A stretch of 64,000 bases of DNA from Qipengyuania profundimaris (GTDB lineage Bacteria; Pseudomonadota; Alphaproteobacteria; Sphingomonadales; Sphingomonadaceae): assembly GCF_030717945.1 (NCBI RefSeq), contig NZ_JAVAIM010000001.1:1735131-1799130 (forward strand), written 5' to 3'. Made by a program: the position numbers and the translations under genes. Shown piece by piece: positions 20,824-30,680 of this stretch; the first letter of the stretch is position 1; each line of letters begins with the position of its first letter. A model generated the notes under the pieces. That model was not told the DNA's origin. It saw only the letters and a program-made list of their open reading frames with translations, and did no database searches.

Positions 20824-21162
20824 TTAGCGCAGCTTGCGCAGGCGCGGGTTCGGCTGAAGCTCGTCGATCAGGGCGAGGAAATCGTCCACCCGGATGATCC
20901 GCTCGAACTGGAAGCCGGCGCGATTGTCGCGAGTCCAGATCACGTAGGATTCGATCCGTCCGATTACCGGCAGGCGAATGATGACCCGCTCGCCGCGGCT
21001 GAGCCCGTCGGCATTGTCGACCATAAAGCCGTTTGCCGAGATATTGGCGATGTGGAGGCGCAGGTCACCCTTGCCGAAATGTTCGGCAATGACGGGGTGA
21101 TCGACCGGATGGCGTGCCATGCGCCGCTGGTCGGTTACGCTCAATTGTGCTCCGGCACTCAT
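20824..21162 (-). CDS. PilZ domain protein
   Basis: A 112-residue single PilZ domain, the cyclic-di-GMP receptor fold. The RxxxR motif is present as QRRMARH near the start, and the second motif (D/N)xSxxG as NISANGF about 25 residues later, so binding is plausible. I chose the ATG at 21162, which has GGAGG upstream; an ATG at 21201 would add 13 residues. No partner domain is attached, so it would work by protein interaction. Confidence 0.85.
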   Translation of the reverse strand: MSAGAQLSVTDQRRMARHPVDHPVIAEHFGKGDLRLHIANISANGFMVDNADGLSRGERVIIRLPVIGRIESYVIWTRDNRAGFQFERIIRVDDFLALIDELQPNPRLRKLR

Positions 21163-21273
21163 CTGTTGCGATCCCTCCGAAATATTGATCGCAGATCCCA
21201 TACCCCGGCAAAGGCTGATATTTGGTAAACCTGCGCGAAGGTATTGGCACTCGCAAGGCGACGACCGCCAAGT

Positions 21274-22503
21274 TCAGCGGCGCAAAATCGCGTGTTTCTT
21301 CTTGCCCAGGCTGAGCTTGATCTCCGTATCGGGCGCCACATTCACAAGGAAACCGGGGTCGCCGACCACCTCGCCGTCCAGCTTGACTGCGCCTTCCGCC
21401 AGCTTGCGCTTCGCCTCGCCATTGGAGGCCGTGAAGCCGAGCGCGGTGAGCGCGGCACCGATCCGCATGCCGTCGCTCCCAACCGAAAGCGAGGGCAGTT
21501 CTTCCCCCGAGCCGCCGCCCGCGAAGGTGTCGCTGGCCGTCTGCGCGGCGGCATTTGCGGCCTCGCGCCCGCGCACCAGTGCGGTGACCTCGGTGGCCAG
21601 CATCGTCTTCGCCTGATTGATCTCGGCACCTTCCAGCGCTTCAAGTCTGGCGATCTCATCCAGCGGAAGATCGGTGAACAGCCGTAGAAAGCGCCCGACA
21701 TCGCGGTCATCGACATTGCGCCAGAACTGCCAGAAGTCGTAGCTTGGTAGCTGGTTCTCGTTGAGCCAGACGGCACCCGCCGCGGTCTTCCCCATCTTCG
21801 ATCCGTCGGCGGTGGTGAGCAGCGGCGTCGTCAGTCCGAACAGCTCGCTGCCATCCATGCGGCGGGCAAGCTCCATGCCATTGACAATATTACCCCACTG
21901 GTCGCTCCCACCCATCTGCAACTGACAGCCATAGCGCTGCGCCAGCTCGCGGAAATCGTAAGCCTGCAGGATCATGTAGTTGAATTCGAGGAACGTCAGC
22001 GGCTGCTCGCGGTCAAGCCGCAGTTTGACCGAATCGAAGGTCAGCATGCGATTGACAGTGAAGTGCGGGCCTACATCGCGCAGCAACTCGATATAGCCGA
22101 GCTCGCTTAGCCACTCGTCATTGTTGACCATCACGGCGTCAGTCGGCCCGTCACCGAAGGTCAGCAGGCGCTCGAAGACCTTGCGGATGCCGGCGATATT
22201 CTTGTCAATATCGGCATCGGTCAGCATTTTACGGCTCTCGTCCTTGCCGCTGGGATCGCCCACCTTGGTCGTGCCGCCCCCCATCACGACGATCGGCTTG
22301 TGCCCGGCCTGCTGCAACCGGCGCAGCATCATGATCTGCACAAGGCTTCCCACGTGCAGCGATGGCGCGGTGGCATCGAAGCCGATATAGCCCGGCACCG
22401 TGCCCTTGGCAGCTAGCGCGTCCAGCGCCTCGCCATTGGTGATCTGGTGAATATAGCCGCGCTCTTCGAGGGTGCGCAGGAGGTCGGAGGAAAAGCTGCT
22501 CAT
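21274..22503 (-). CDS. tyrS: Tyrosyl-tRNA synthetase
   Basis: A 409-residue class I enzyme. The HIGH motif appears as HVGS (SLHVGSLVQ), the KMSKS loop as SKMGKT, and the tyrosine-binding GGSDQWGNI block is intact. A C-terminal S4-like RNA-binding region (about residues 340-405) contacts tRNA. It is monocistronic, divergent from the DOMON-like gene. Confidence 0.97.
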   Translation of the reverse strand: MSSFSSDLLRTLEERGYIHQITNGEALDALAAKGTVPGYIGFDATAPSLHVGSLVQIMMLRRLQQAGHKPIVVMGGGTTKVGDPSGKDESRKMLTDADIDKNIAGIRKVFERLLTFGDGPTDAVMVNNDEWLSELGYIELLRDVGPHFTVNRMLTFDSVKLRLDREQPLTFLEFNYMILQAYDFRELAQRYGCQLQMGGSDQWGNIVNGMELARRMDGSELFGLTTPLLTTADGSKMGKTAAGAVWLNENQLPSYDFWQFWRNVDDRDVGRFLRLFTDLPLDEIARLEALEGAEINQAKTMLATEVTALVRGREAANAAAQTASDTFAGGGSGEELPSLSVGSDGMRIGAALTALGFTASNGEAKRKLAEGAVKLDGEVVGDPGFLVNVAPDTEIKLSLGKKKHAILRR

Positions 22504-22535
22504 GATGGAGCGCGCGCTAGCAGGTAAGGACGCCC

Positions 22536-23078
22536 GTGCAAACGCATGAACTGGTGCCGCATGCCGCCTATCCTGCGGCGAGCGTAACCTCCGTGACGGC
22601 GAAGATCATCGGCCGCGACCCCAATTGGTTGCGTGTCCGTTGGCGCGTCGAGGGCGTGCAGAGCCTTGTCGTACCGAAGTTTGCGGGGCGGGGACGGGCG
22701 GACTGCCTTTGGCAAACCACCTGCTTCGAGATGTTCGTGAAGCCCAAAGGCGGCACGTCATACCTGGAATTGAACCTGTCCCCGTCGGAGCGTTGGAACG
22801 CGTATGCCTTCGATGCGCCGCGAAACGGGATGCGAGAACTCCCCATGGCTCGCGAGCCTGATTGCACCATGCGGCCCGGCAGCAGCTTCGCCATCTTCGA
22901 TGCGGCCATCCCCGCCGATGTGATACCGTCAGTCGATTGCGACTATGGAATGACCTGCATCCTAGAAGAGCAGGGCGGCACGAAAAGTTACTGGGCGCTC
23001 TGCCATTCGGGCGATGTGCCGGATTTCCATGAACCTGCTTGCTTCACGGGCACGCTTGCGGCACCCACCGCGCCATGA
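22536..23078 (+). CDS. DOMON-like domain protein
   Basis: A 180-residue protein without signal peptide, starting at a GTG with AAGGA upstream. The pattern [30 protein letters not shown] followed by [13 protein letters not shown] matches the DOMON-like beta-sandwich proteins (heme or sugar binding in other DOMON families). It is translationally coupled (ATGA) to the NamZ-type muramidase, so a carbohydrate-binding role is tempting, but this is inference. Confidence 0.75.
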   Translation: MQTHELVPHAAYPAASVTSVTAKIIGRDPNWLRVRWRVEGVQSLVVPKFAGRGRADCLWQTTCFEMFVKPKGGTSYLELNLSPSERWNAYAFDAPRNGMRELPMAREPDCTMRPGSSFAIFDAAIPADVIPSVDCDYGMTCILEEQGGTKSYWALCHSGDVPDFHEPACFTGTLAAPTAP

Positions 23079-24277
23079 AATTCGGCATCGACCGCCTTCT
23101 GACCGAAGACGAACTTCGCGCCCCGCTGGCGGGCAAGCGCGTATCGCTGGTGGCGCATCCGGCTTCGGTCACCGCGCAACTGCACCATTCGCTCGACGCG
23201 CTGATCGAACGCGGGGTCAACGTCACCTCTGCCTTCGGGCCGCAGCACGGGCTGAAGGGCGACAAGCAGGACAATATGGTCGAGACGGCGGACGAGACCG
23301 ATCCGCGCCACAATATCCCGGTTTTCAGCCTCTACGGCGAGGTCCGGCGACCGACCGGACAGATGATGTCGACGGCGGACGTTTTCCTGTTCGACCTCCA
23401 AGATCTCGGTTGCCGCATTTACACCTTCGTGACGACGCTGCTCTACCTGATGGAAGAGGCGGCGAAGGCGGGTAAATCGGTCTGGGTTCTTGACCGCCCC
23501 AATCCCGCTGGCGGGCCGGTGGAAGGCACCTTGCTGGTCCCTGGACAGGAAAGCTTCGTCGGCGCGGCGCCCATGCCGATGCGGCACGGCATGACGATGG
23601 GCGAAATGGGCCACTGGTTCAAAGCGCATTTCGACCTCGACCTCGATTACAAGGTGATCGAGATGGTCGGCTGGAAGCCCGGTCATGCGCCCGGCTTTGG
23701 CTGGCCGGAAGACCGGGTATGGATCAATCCGAGCCCGAATGCCGCCACCGTCAATATGGCGCGGGCCTATGCCGGTACCGTCATGATAGAGGGAACGACA
23801 CTGAGCGAGGGTCGCGGGACGACCCGGCCGCTCGAAGTGCTGTTCGGCGCGCCCGATGTCGATGCAGGCGGCGTTATGAAAGAGATGGAGCGACTTGCTC
23901 CTGCATGGCTTCGGGGCTGCGCTTTGCGCGAGTGCTGGTTCGAGCCGACGTTCCACAAGCACGCCGGGAAGCTCTGCAACTCACTGATGATCCACGCGGA
24001 AGGCCCCTTCTACGATCATCACGAGTTCCGACCGTGGCGGCTTCAGGCGCTGGCCTTTAAGGCGATCCGCAACCTCTATCCGGACTACGATCTGTGGCGC
24101 GATTTTCCCTATGAGTACGAGCTAGAGCGACTCGCGATCGACGTGATCAACGGCGGGCCGAGTTTGCGCGAATGGGTGGATGACAGCGAAGCCGAACCCG
24201 GCGACCTGGATAGCCTCGCGGACGCAGACGAAACTGCATGGCGCCAGACAATCGCGCCGCACCTGCTCTACGGATGA
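23075..24277 (+). CDS. namZ: NamZ-type exo-beta-N-acetylmuramidase (DUF1343)
   Basis: A 400-residue DUF1343 (YbbC/NamZ) protein; characterised members release MurNAc from the non-reducing end of peptidoglycan fragments. Diagnostic blocks are FGPQHGLKGDKQDNM near residue 70, FDLQDLGCRIYTFVTTLLYLMEEA, and LDRPNPAGG. No signal peptide is seen, so it would act in the cytoplasm, unlike the secreted Bacillus enzyme. The ATG at 23075 overlaps the DOMON stop, and its own TGA overlaps the hydroxylase start: three coupled genes. Confidence 0.9.
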   Translation: MKFGIDRLLTEDELRAPLAGKRVSLVAHPASVTAQLHHSLDALIERGVNVTSAFGPQHGLKGDKQDNMVETADETDPRHNIPVFSLYGEVRRPTGQMMSTADVFLFDLQDLGCRIYTFVTTLLYLMEEAAKAGKSVWVLDRPNPAGGPVEGTLLVPGQESFVGAAPMPMRHGMTMGEMGHWFKAHFDLDLDYKVIEMVGWKPGHAPGFGWPEDRVWINPSPNAATVNMARAYAGTVMIEGTTLSEGRGTTRPLEVLFGAPDVDAGGVMKEMERLAPAWLRGCALRECWFEPTFHKHAGKLCNSLMIHAEGPFYDHHEFRPWRLQALAFKAIRNLYPDYDLWRDFPYEYELERLAIDVINGGPSLREWVDDSEAEPGDLDSLADADETAWRQTIAPHLLYG

Positions 24278-25236
24278 CCCAGGCCGCGCCGGATTTCGCC
24301 AGTCTTGTGGCTGAAGGCGATGCTCGCCTCGATGCTGGCGATCATCGCGCCGCTTCCGCTTACTACACTGCCGCCTTGAAACAGGCCGAAGCAGGAGCGC
24401 CATATGATCGGCCCACGGCGCAAAGAGCCTTGCGGCGCTTGCAGGACATCGAGCAGGGCTATGTGCGCCATCTCCATGCATCGCTGGAACGGCAGGGCTT
24501 CCCGCAATCGGAATGGCATCCGAGATTTGCCAAAAGCATCGCGATCATGACCGGCCAATTCCAGCGCGAAAACACCGGCGAGCAATATCTCCGAATGCCG
24601 ACGACCTATTTCTATCCCGATCTGCCCTATGCGGAATATTACGATACCGCTGGCTGGTCCTGGGTAGAAGAACTCGAAGCATATACCGAGCAGATCGTCT
24701 CGGAAGCGAAAGCCCTCATGGATGGCGGTGAAACCTTCGCGGCTTACATGAAGCGCACCGAAGACCGCCCACAGGGCAATTCGCACGGTCTGCTCGAGAA
24801 TGACGATTGGAGCACCTTCGATCTTATCGATTCGGAGAAGCCGATCGCGGACCGGGTGAAGCTCTGCCCGCACACCTTTGGTGCGATTACCGACTTCGCT
24901 CCCCAGTGCCGGATACCCAAGCGCGCACCGACGATCATGTTCTCCCTTCTGAAGGCTGGTGCGCACATTCCCCCGCATACCGGGATGCTGAACCCGCGCC
25001 TCATATGCCACCTCCCACTGGTCGTGCCGGGTGACGGGGCCCTCCGGGTCGGCACATCGACGCGCGCTTGGGAAAAAGGTCGGCTGATGGTTTTCGACGA
25101 CACGATCGAACATGAAGCCTGGAACCACTCGCAGACCGACCGCTTGGTCCTGATTTTCGACATCTGGCATCCTGACCTCGACGAAATCGAGCAGGCGCAA
25201 ATCGCGGCGCTGTTCGACGCGGTGGATTCGTATTGA
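24274..25236 (+). CDS. Aspartyl/asparaginyl beta-hydroxylase family protein
   Basis: A 320-residue Fe(II)/2-oxoglutarate oxygenase. The first 90 residues look like a TPR-type helical repeat (DARLDAGDHRAASAYYTAALKQAEA). The catalytic domain shows the family sequence IPPHTGMLNPRLICHLPLVVP (first Fe-binding His) and FDDTIEHEAWNHS (second His, and Arg soon after for 2OG). Substrates of bacterial members include lipid A and peptides; here unknown. Coupled by ATGA to the muramidase upstream. No signal peptide, so cytosolic. Confidence 0.88.
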   Translation: MTQAAPDFASLVAEGDARLDAGDHRAASAYYTAALKQAEAGAPYDRPTAQRALRRLQDIEQGYVRHLHASLERQGFPQSEWHPRFAKSIAIMTGQFQRENTGEQYLRMPTTYFYPDLPYAEYYDTAGWSWVEELEAYTEQIVSEAKALMDGGETFAAYMKRTEDRPQGNSHGLLENDDWSTFDLIDSEKPIADRVKLCPHTFGAITDFAPQCRIPKRAPTIMFSLLKAGAHIPPHTGMLNPRLICHLPLVVPGDGALRVGTSTRAWEKGRLMVFDDTIEHEAWNHSQTDRLVLIFDIWHPDLDEIEQAQIAALFDAVDSY

Positions 25237-25353
25237 GCCACCCGTGGCACCAAACCGGACTTTCGATCGGTCGAAGAACGCTTGACGAAAGCCAATGGAT
25301 AGGGTTGCTTGACCGAAAGTGACGGGCATACCCGCGCTTCGGGAGAGAGTTTG

Positions 25354-26646
25354 ATGGCGACAGCGGCACCCACCGGCGCAGCGCAGAGTTCAGTGCGCGC
25401 CACCCTCTGGATTCTGTTGATCGTCTACATCTTCAATTTCATCGACCGGCAGATCGTCAACATCCTGGCCGAACCGATCGCGCAGGATCTGGGTCTGAGC
25501 GATACGCAGATCGGCCTGATGACGGGCCTTGCATTTGCGCTGTTCTACACCGTCCTCGGCCTGCCGATTGCGCGCTATTCCGACAGGCCGACAACGAATC
25601 GACCGCGGTTGATTGCATTGGCCTTGGCGACCTGGTCGGCGATGACCGCGCTGTGCGGCGTAGCGCAGAATTTTATTCAACTGCTTCTCGCCCGCATCGG
25701 CGTCGGTGTGGGAGAGGCCGGTTGCACTCCGCCGGCGCATTCGCTGATTTCAGATCTCGTGCCGCCGGAAAAACGCAGTTCCGCTCTGGCCTTCTATGCG
25801 CTTGGGATCCCGATAGGAACGCTGCTCGGCATGCTCATCGGCGGAGTCCTCGCCGATTGGGTGGGGTGGCGCAGGGCGTTTCTGTTCGTTGGTATTCCGG
25901 GCGTGGTTCTCGCCCTGATTGTGTGGTTCGTCCTGAAAGAGCCGCGCCGTAAGGACAGCCTCGAGGTTCTACGCCAGAGGGGCACCGATGACGTGGTCCC
26001 GTTCTTCAAGGCGATGGGCAAGGTCATGCGCTCGCGCGCCTTCGTCCTGCTTTTATGTGCCGGATCGGCGGCCGCGTTTCTCGCCTATGGCAAGGTCACC
26101 TGGACGACGATCTTCTTCCAGCGGACCCATGGCATGTCGCCGGGCGAGGTCGGCTTCTGGTTCGGCATCGTGAACGGCGCCGCGGGCATCGTGGGGACCG
26201 TGCTCGGCGGCTGGCTTGCGGACCGCTTCGGATCGCAGAACCGTCGCCACGTTCTCACGGCGCCGGCCATAGGCATGGCCGTTGCAGCGCCGATCGCGTT
26301 TCTCGCCTATCAGGCGCAGACTTGGCAGATGGGCCTGATCCTGCTGTTCGTGCCGACGCTGCTGAACTCCTTGTATTACGGACCCACCTACTCCGCGGCG
26401 CAGGGTTTGGTGCCTCTCCGCTCAAGAGCCATCGCGGCCGCAGTTCTCCTGTTCTTCCAGAACCTAATCGGGCTGGGCCTCGGGCCGTTATTCTTCGGCA
26501 TGCTGTCCGACTGGCTGCGCCCAGAATATGGCGAGGAAAGCGTGCGCTACGTCCTCTATGGCGCGGCATTCCTCGGTCTCATTCCGGCATTCTTCTTCTG
26601 GCGATGCAGCCTGCGTCTCAATGACGAGCTGGACAAGCAGGACTAG
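25354..26646 (+). CDS. MFS transporter, Spinster-like
   Basis: A 430-residue, 12-helix transporter. FNFIDRQIVNILAEPIAQDLGLSDTQIGLMTGLAFALFYTVLGLPIARYSDR is typical of Spinster-type MFS proteins common in sphingomonads. The ATG at 25354 has GGGAGAGAG upstream; a TTG at 25309 is unlikely. It lies 117 bp after the hydroxylase on the same strand and could be cotranscribed. Its TAG shares a CTAG with the stop of the convergent secreted protein. Substrate unknown. Confidence 0.9.
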   Translation: MATAAPTGAAQSSVRATLWILLIVYIFNFIDRQIVNILAEPIAQDLGLSDTQIGLMTGLAFALFYTVLGLPIARYSDRPTTNRPRLIALALATWSAMTALCGVAQNFIQLLLARIGVGVGEAGCTPPAHSLISDLVPPEKRSSALAFYALGIPIGTLLGMLIGGVLADWVGWRRAFLFVGIPGVVLALIVWFVLKEPRRKDSLEVLRQRGTDDVVPFFKAMGKVMRSRAFVLLLCAGSAAAFLAYGKVTWTTIFFQRTHGMSPGEVGFWFGIVNGAAGIVGTVLGGWLADRFGSQNRRHVLTAPAIGMAVAAPIAFLAYQAQTWQMGLILLFVPTLLNSLYYGPTYSAAQGLVPLRSRAIAAAVLLFFQNLIGLGLGPLFFGMLSDWLRPEYGEESVRYVLYGAAFLGLIPAFFFWRCSLRLNDELDKQD

Positions 26647-27029
26647 CCGGCGGGGATCAGTTCGACGCGATCGTCCAGTTCGGGCACCGGGCGCACATCC
26701 GACGTGTCGTTGTGCATCACCATGACGCTACATCCATCGATCCGGTGATCGACCGCCGCGATCATCTCGGCGTCTTCCGGGACGGCTCCCTCCCGCCGCA
26801 GCGAAGGCTGGCCATTCGCGTCGCGAACCTGCGTGATGGTCTGCTCGCACTCGTCCACGTCGATCGGCTTTTCAGGACAGCCTTCGGGATTGAAAACCGG
26901 CACGCTGCCATCGCACGGTGTTGCTTCCGCTGCCATTTCGATCTCGCCCGATACCGCGCGTTCTTCGTCGGGCTCCGCAGCAATGGCGACCCCTGCGAGG
27001 GCGAGGGCGGGTAGCACAAGATAGTGCAT
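26643..27029 (-). CDS. Small secreted Cys-containing protein, unknown
   Basis: A 128-residue protein with signal peptide (MHYLVLPALALAGVAIA) and a GGAG site eight bases above the ATG. The mature part is acidic and has four Cys (CDGSVP, GCPEKP, ECEQ, GCSVMV), suggesting disulfides. No family is recognised. It lies 20 bp below the DUF817 gene on the same strand. A much longer frame running up to 28007 is open by chance. Confidence 0.75.
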   Translation of the reverse strand: MHYLVLPALALAGVAIAAEPDEERAVSGEIEMAAEATPCDGSVPVFNPEGCPEKPIDVDECEQTITQVRDANGQPSLRREGAVPEDAEMIAAVDHRIDGCSVMVMHNDTSDVRPVPELDDRVELIPAG

Positions 27030-27049
27030 CGAGTTCTCCTTCGTTGCTC

Positions 27050-27883
27050 TCATACTGGCTCGCGCACCGGGTGAACAAGGCTGACGAGGACGAAGCTGAT
27101 CAGCATCAGCAAGAACCAGCTTCCCAGTTTGGCGAGGCTGACCGGCTGCCAGCCGTCCTCCTGCCCCGGGTAGGTCCAGGCGCGAGCGAAGGTACCGATG
27201 TTCTCTGCACCCCAGATGAATAATGCGACCAGGAAAAATCCAAGCAGCAACGGCATCCAACGATGCGCCAGCCAATTGCGGAAGTGAATTCTCGTCCGCC
27301 AGAACAGCAGAATCGTGACCCCGAACAGCAAATAGCGGACGTCCGGGAGCCAGTGATGGGCGAAGAAGTTCACGTAGATCGCCGCCGCCAGCGCGTAGGT
27401 CGCCCAGCGTGCGGGATAGTGCGAATAGCGAAAGTCGAAGATGCGCCAGACGCGGGCGATGTAGCTTCCTACCGCCGCGTACATGAACCCCGAGAATAGC
27501 GGCACGTCGCCAATCCGCAGCACGCTCGGTTCGGGGTAGATCCACGATCCCGCTGCCGTCTTGAACAGCTCCATCACCGTGCCGACGATGTGGAAGATCA
27601 GGATGACCTTGGCTTCGGACCAAGTCTCGAGCCGGAAGGCCAGCATCGCAGCCTGAATTGCAACGGCTGCCAAGGTGATGAAATCGTATCGGGGCAGGGA
27701 CGCGTCGTCGGGATAATACAGATGCGTCGCTAGAAGCAGGGCCAGCATCAAGCCCCCGAAAAGGCAGGCCCAAGCCTGCTTGAAGCCGAATAGCAGAAAT
27801 TCGTAGAGCCACAGCCGCCAGCCCGTGCCCGGATCGAACTGCTCGAGCCGGTGGCGGACCGCCTCGAAGCGGGTGTGCCGCAA
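27050..27883 (-). CDS. DUF817 multi-TM protein
   Basis: A 277-residue integral membrane protein with about eight helices. The sequence SEAKVILIFHIVGTVMELFKTAAGSWIYPEPS and GFMYAAVGSYIARVWR are characteristic of DUF817, a family with no known function. It is 6 bp downstream of the VWA gene on the same strand and 20 bp above a small secreted protein, so the three probably share a transcript. Confidence 0.88.
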   Translation of the reverse strand: MRHTRFEAVRHRLEQFDPGTGWRLWLYEFLLFGFKQAWACLFGGLMLALLLATHLYYPDDASLPRYDFITLAAVAIQAAMLAFRLETWSEAKVILIFHIVGTVMELFKTAAGSWIYPEPSVLRIGDVPLFSGFMYAAVGSYIARVWRIFDFRYSHYPARWATYALAAAIYVNFFAHHWLPDVRYLLFGVTILLFWRTRIHFRNWLAHRWMPLLLGFFLVALFIWGAENIGTFARAWTYPGQEDGWQPVSLAKLGSWFLLMLISFVLVSLVHPVREPV

Positions 27884-27889
27884 GGCGTC

Positions 27890-29071
27890 CTAACCCTGCT
27901 TGCGGCTCAATTCGCGCATCGCGTCGTCGAGGCCATCCAGCGTCAGCGGATACATCCGGTCGTTTACCAGGTGCTTCATCACCTTTGTCGACTGCGAATA
28001 TCCCCACTGCTTTTCGGGCACGGGATTGAGCCAGACGGTCGCGGGATAGGTGTTGGTGACCCGCTGCATCCAGGTGGCGCCCGCTTCCTCGTTCATATGC
28101 TCCACGCTGCCGCCCGCATGGGTGATCTCATAGGGGCTCATCGCTGCGTCGCCGACGAACGCGACCTTGTAGTCGTGGCCGTATTTGTGGAGGATATCCC
28201 AGGTCTTGGTCCGTTCCTGCCAGCGGCGGCGATTGTCTTTCCATACGCCTTCGTAAAGGCAATTGTGGAAGTAGAAGAATTCGAGATTCTTGAACTCGCT
28301 GGTGGCCGCGCTGAACAGCTCTTCGGTGATCTTGATGAACGGGTCCATCGATCCGCCCACATCTAGGAACAGCAGCAGTTTCACCGCATTGCGCCGTTCC
28401 GGTCGCATATGGATATCGAGCCACCCCTGCTTCGCCGTGCCGTCAATAGTCGCGTCGATATCGAGCTGGTCCGCCGCGCCCTCACGCGCGAAGCGACGCA
28501 GGCGACGCAGCGCCATCTTGATGTTGCGGGTGCCCAGTTCCTTGGTGTTGTCGAGGTTCTTGAACTCGCGCTTGTCCCACACCTTGATCGCGCGCTTGTG
28601 CTTGCTTTCGCCGCCGATCCGCACGCCTTCGGGGTTGTACCCTGAATTGCCGAACGGGCTGGTGCCGCCGGTGCCGATCCACTTGTTGCCGCCCTGATGG
28701 CGCTTTTCCTGCTCCTCGAGCCGCTTTTTCAGCGTCTCCATGATCTCGTCCCAGTCACCAAGCGACTTGATCTTCTCCATCTCCTCGTCGGAGAGGAACT
28801 TCTCGGCGACGGCCTTCAGCCAGTCTTCCGGAATATCGACCGGGTTCTGGCCGTAATCGGACAGGATGCCTTTGAAGACCTTGGCAAAGACCTGGTCGAA
28901 GCGATCGATCAGGCCTTCGTCTTTCACGAAGGTCGCGCGGGAGAGGTAGTAGAAGGCTTCCGGCGTCTGCTCGATCACATCCTTGTCGAGCGCCTCGAGC
29001 AGTGTGAGGTGTTCCTTGAAGCTTGCCGAAATTCCGGCAGCGCGCAGCTCGTCGACGAAATTGAAAAACAT
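27890..29071 (-). CDS. VWA domain protein, CoxE-like
   Basis: A 393-residue cytosolic protein with an N-terminal helical region and a C-terminal von Willebrand A domain. The metal-ion site reads DVGGSMD at residues 237-243 instead of the canonical DxSxS, a substitution I recall as common in this CoxE-type subgroup. These proteins work with MoxR AAA+ ATPases as assembly chaperones; the matching ATPase here lies at 30681-31547, separated by a chemoreceptor gene on the opposite strand. Confidence 0.88.
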   Translation of the reverse strand: MFFNFVDELRAAGISASFKEHLTLLEALDKDVIEQTPEAFYYLSRATFVKDEGLIDRFDQVFAKVFKGILSDYGQNPVDIPEDWLKAVAEKFLSDEEMEKIKSLGDWDEIMETLKKRLEEQEKRHQGGNKWIGTGGTSPFGNSGYNPEGVRIGGESKHKRAIKVWDKREFKNLDNTKELGTRNIKMALRRLRRFAREGAADQLDIDATIDGTAKQGWLDIHMRPERRNAVKLLLFLDVGGSMDPFIKITEELFSAATSEFKNLEFFYFHNCLYEGVWKDNRRRWQERTKTWDILHKYGHDYKVAFVGDAAMSPYEITHAGGSVEHMNEEAGATWMQRVTNTYPATVWLNPVPEKQWGYSQSTKVMKHLVNDRMYPLTLDGLDDAMRELSRKQG

Positions 29072-29196
29072 GACACAGGCTTAGCGCCCTCTACCGCGAT
29101 GGCGAAGCGAAAATCGGCGGAAGCTGCTTAACCGGGCAATAACCATTCCCGTCTAACCCCTAAATCGGGTCTAGAAATACAGGGACGTGGCCAAGC

Positions 29197-30597
29197 ATGG
29201 AAATGCGCGAAATCGCGATGACGGACAGCAAGGACTTGTCGGCAATTCCGGATAGTTGCGGCAAGGTTACGGTCGGATGCTCCGATGTCGCGGGGATCGT
29301 GCAAGGCGTCATCGACTCGTTCGGCCACTTGCGCTCCGAATATGTCGAATTGCAGGGCACGGTGTCCGCACTCGACGAAGACCAGCGTATGGTGCTCGAA
29401 GCGACCGACGAAGCGCGACTGCTATCGCAGCGCGCCATCGAGCGGCTTTCCCAGGGTTCCGAACTTATCGGCAATTCGCTCGGTCAGATCGGTAATCTTC
29501 TCGGCCTAGTCGAAACGCTGACCGAGCATGTCACCGGCTTCGCGGCGGCGATGGATCAGGTCCGCCGCAGTTCGCAGGAAATCGACCAGATTGCCGAAAC
29601 GACGAACATCCTCGCTCTCAACGCGACGATCGAGGCGATGCGAGCTGGCGAACAAGGCCGCACCTTCGCCGTCGTGGCCAACGAGGTGAAAACGCTCGCC
29701 AGCGAGACGCGCCGGGCGACCGAGGAAATCGGCCGGACGATCGACACGCTTGGCGAAGAAGCCGAACAGGTGATCGAGAAAATCCAGGTCGGCGCCACCG
29801 CCAGCGCCGAGGCCAAGAGTTCGGTCACTGCCATCGAACATACGCTTCAGGGCGTCACCGAACTGATCGGCGAGGTCGATCAGCAGCAGGACCAGATTGC
29901 CCGCAATACCGCAACCATTTCGGAACATGTTCACCGCGTCCAGGATACGCTTGGCGATTTCGACACCGCGGTCAGCGACAACGAGCAGAAGCTCGCCACT
30001 GCGCACGACCGCATGGAAGATCTCGAACTGACCGCCAGCGACATGTTCGACAATCTGGTCAAAGCCGGACTTTCGCCCGACGACAGCCTGATGGTGGATA
30101 AGGCTAGAAGCTATGCCGAAGAGATAACCAAGCTTGCCGAGAACGCGTTGGCCGATAGCTCACTGACTATGGAGCAGCTGTTCGACCAGAATTACGTGCA
30201 TGTCGCAGGCACCAATCCCAAGCAGTACAGGACGTCCCTCTGCAATTGGGCCGATGCCAATTGGCGCCCCGTAAATGACCGAGTGGTCGCAGAAGGCGGC
30301 GCGATCATGATGTGTTCGCAGGCCGACATGAACGGGTTCCTTCCCACGCATATCAGCGACCGTTGCCGCAAACCCACCGGAGACATCACGCACGATACGA
30401 CCTACTGCAGGAACGGTCGCATCATGCTGTACGGTATCGACAAGAAGGCCAAACAGCAGAACGATGCATTCATGATGGCGGTCTATCGCCAGGAAGGGGA
30501 CGGGAAGAATTACGTCGTCGTGCGCAATGTCTATGTGCCGATCGTAATCAACGGTCGCCGCTGGGGCGACTTCGAACTGGCGTACAGCTTCCGCTGA
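29197..30597 (+). CDS. Soluble methyl-accepting chemotaxis-type receptor with Cys-rich C-terminal sensor
   Basis: A 466-residue protein with no membrane segment. The signalling hairpin tip is at residues 131-166 ([24 protein letters not shown]). Residues 320-466 form a C-terminal sensory domain ([31 protein letters not shown]) seen at the end of other chemoreceptors. It contains four Cys (349, 373, 390, 404); only Cys373 is, to my memory, usual in relatives. The gene splits the usual VWA/MoxR neighbourhood and ends at a strong terminator. No che genes are in view. An ATG at 29218 is an alternative start. Confidence 0.88.
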   Translation: MEMREIAMTDSKDLSAIPDSCGKVTVGCSDVAGIVQGVIDSFGHLRSEYVELQGTVSALDEDQRMVLEATDEARLLSQRAIERLSQGSELIGNSLGQIGNLLGLVETLTEHVTGFAAAMDQVRRSSQEIDQIAETTNILALNATIEAMRAGEQGRTFAVVANEVKTLASETRRATEEIGRTIDTLGEEAEQVIEKIQVGATASAEAKSSVTAIEHTLQGVTELIGEVDQQQDQIARNTATISEHVHRVQDTLGDFDTAVSDNEQKLATAHDRMEDLELTASDMFDNLVKAGLSPDDSLMVDKARSYAEEITKLAENALADSSLTMEQLFDQNYVHVAGTNPKQYRTSLCNWADANWRPVNDRVVAEGGAIMMCSQADMNGFLPTHISDRCRKPTGDITHDTTYCRNGRIMLYGIDKKAKQQNDAFMMAVYRQEGDGKNYVVVRNVYVPIVINGRRWGDFELAYSFR

Positions 30598-30622
30598 TTG
30601 CATCCCCCTGTCGATACGCAAA

Positions 30623-30654
30623 AAAGGGCGCGAACGACTTGGTTCGCGCCCTTT
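30623..30654. terminator. Bidirectional intrinsic terminator
   Basis: A perfect 13-bp stem (aaagggcgcgaac/gttcgcgcccttt) around a 6-base loop lies between the convergent chemoreceptor and MoxR genes, with an A-run before and T's at the end. Confidence 0.92.
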
Positions 30655-30680
30655 CGCTACTTTCTGCTTACTGGACGTTG

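Noticed and set aside
26643-28007. 454-residue frame fusing the small secreted protein to upstream sequence
   Set aside because: Upstream part is the DUF817 gene read in another frame; signal peptide and GGAG mark the true start at 27029.
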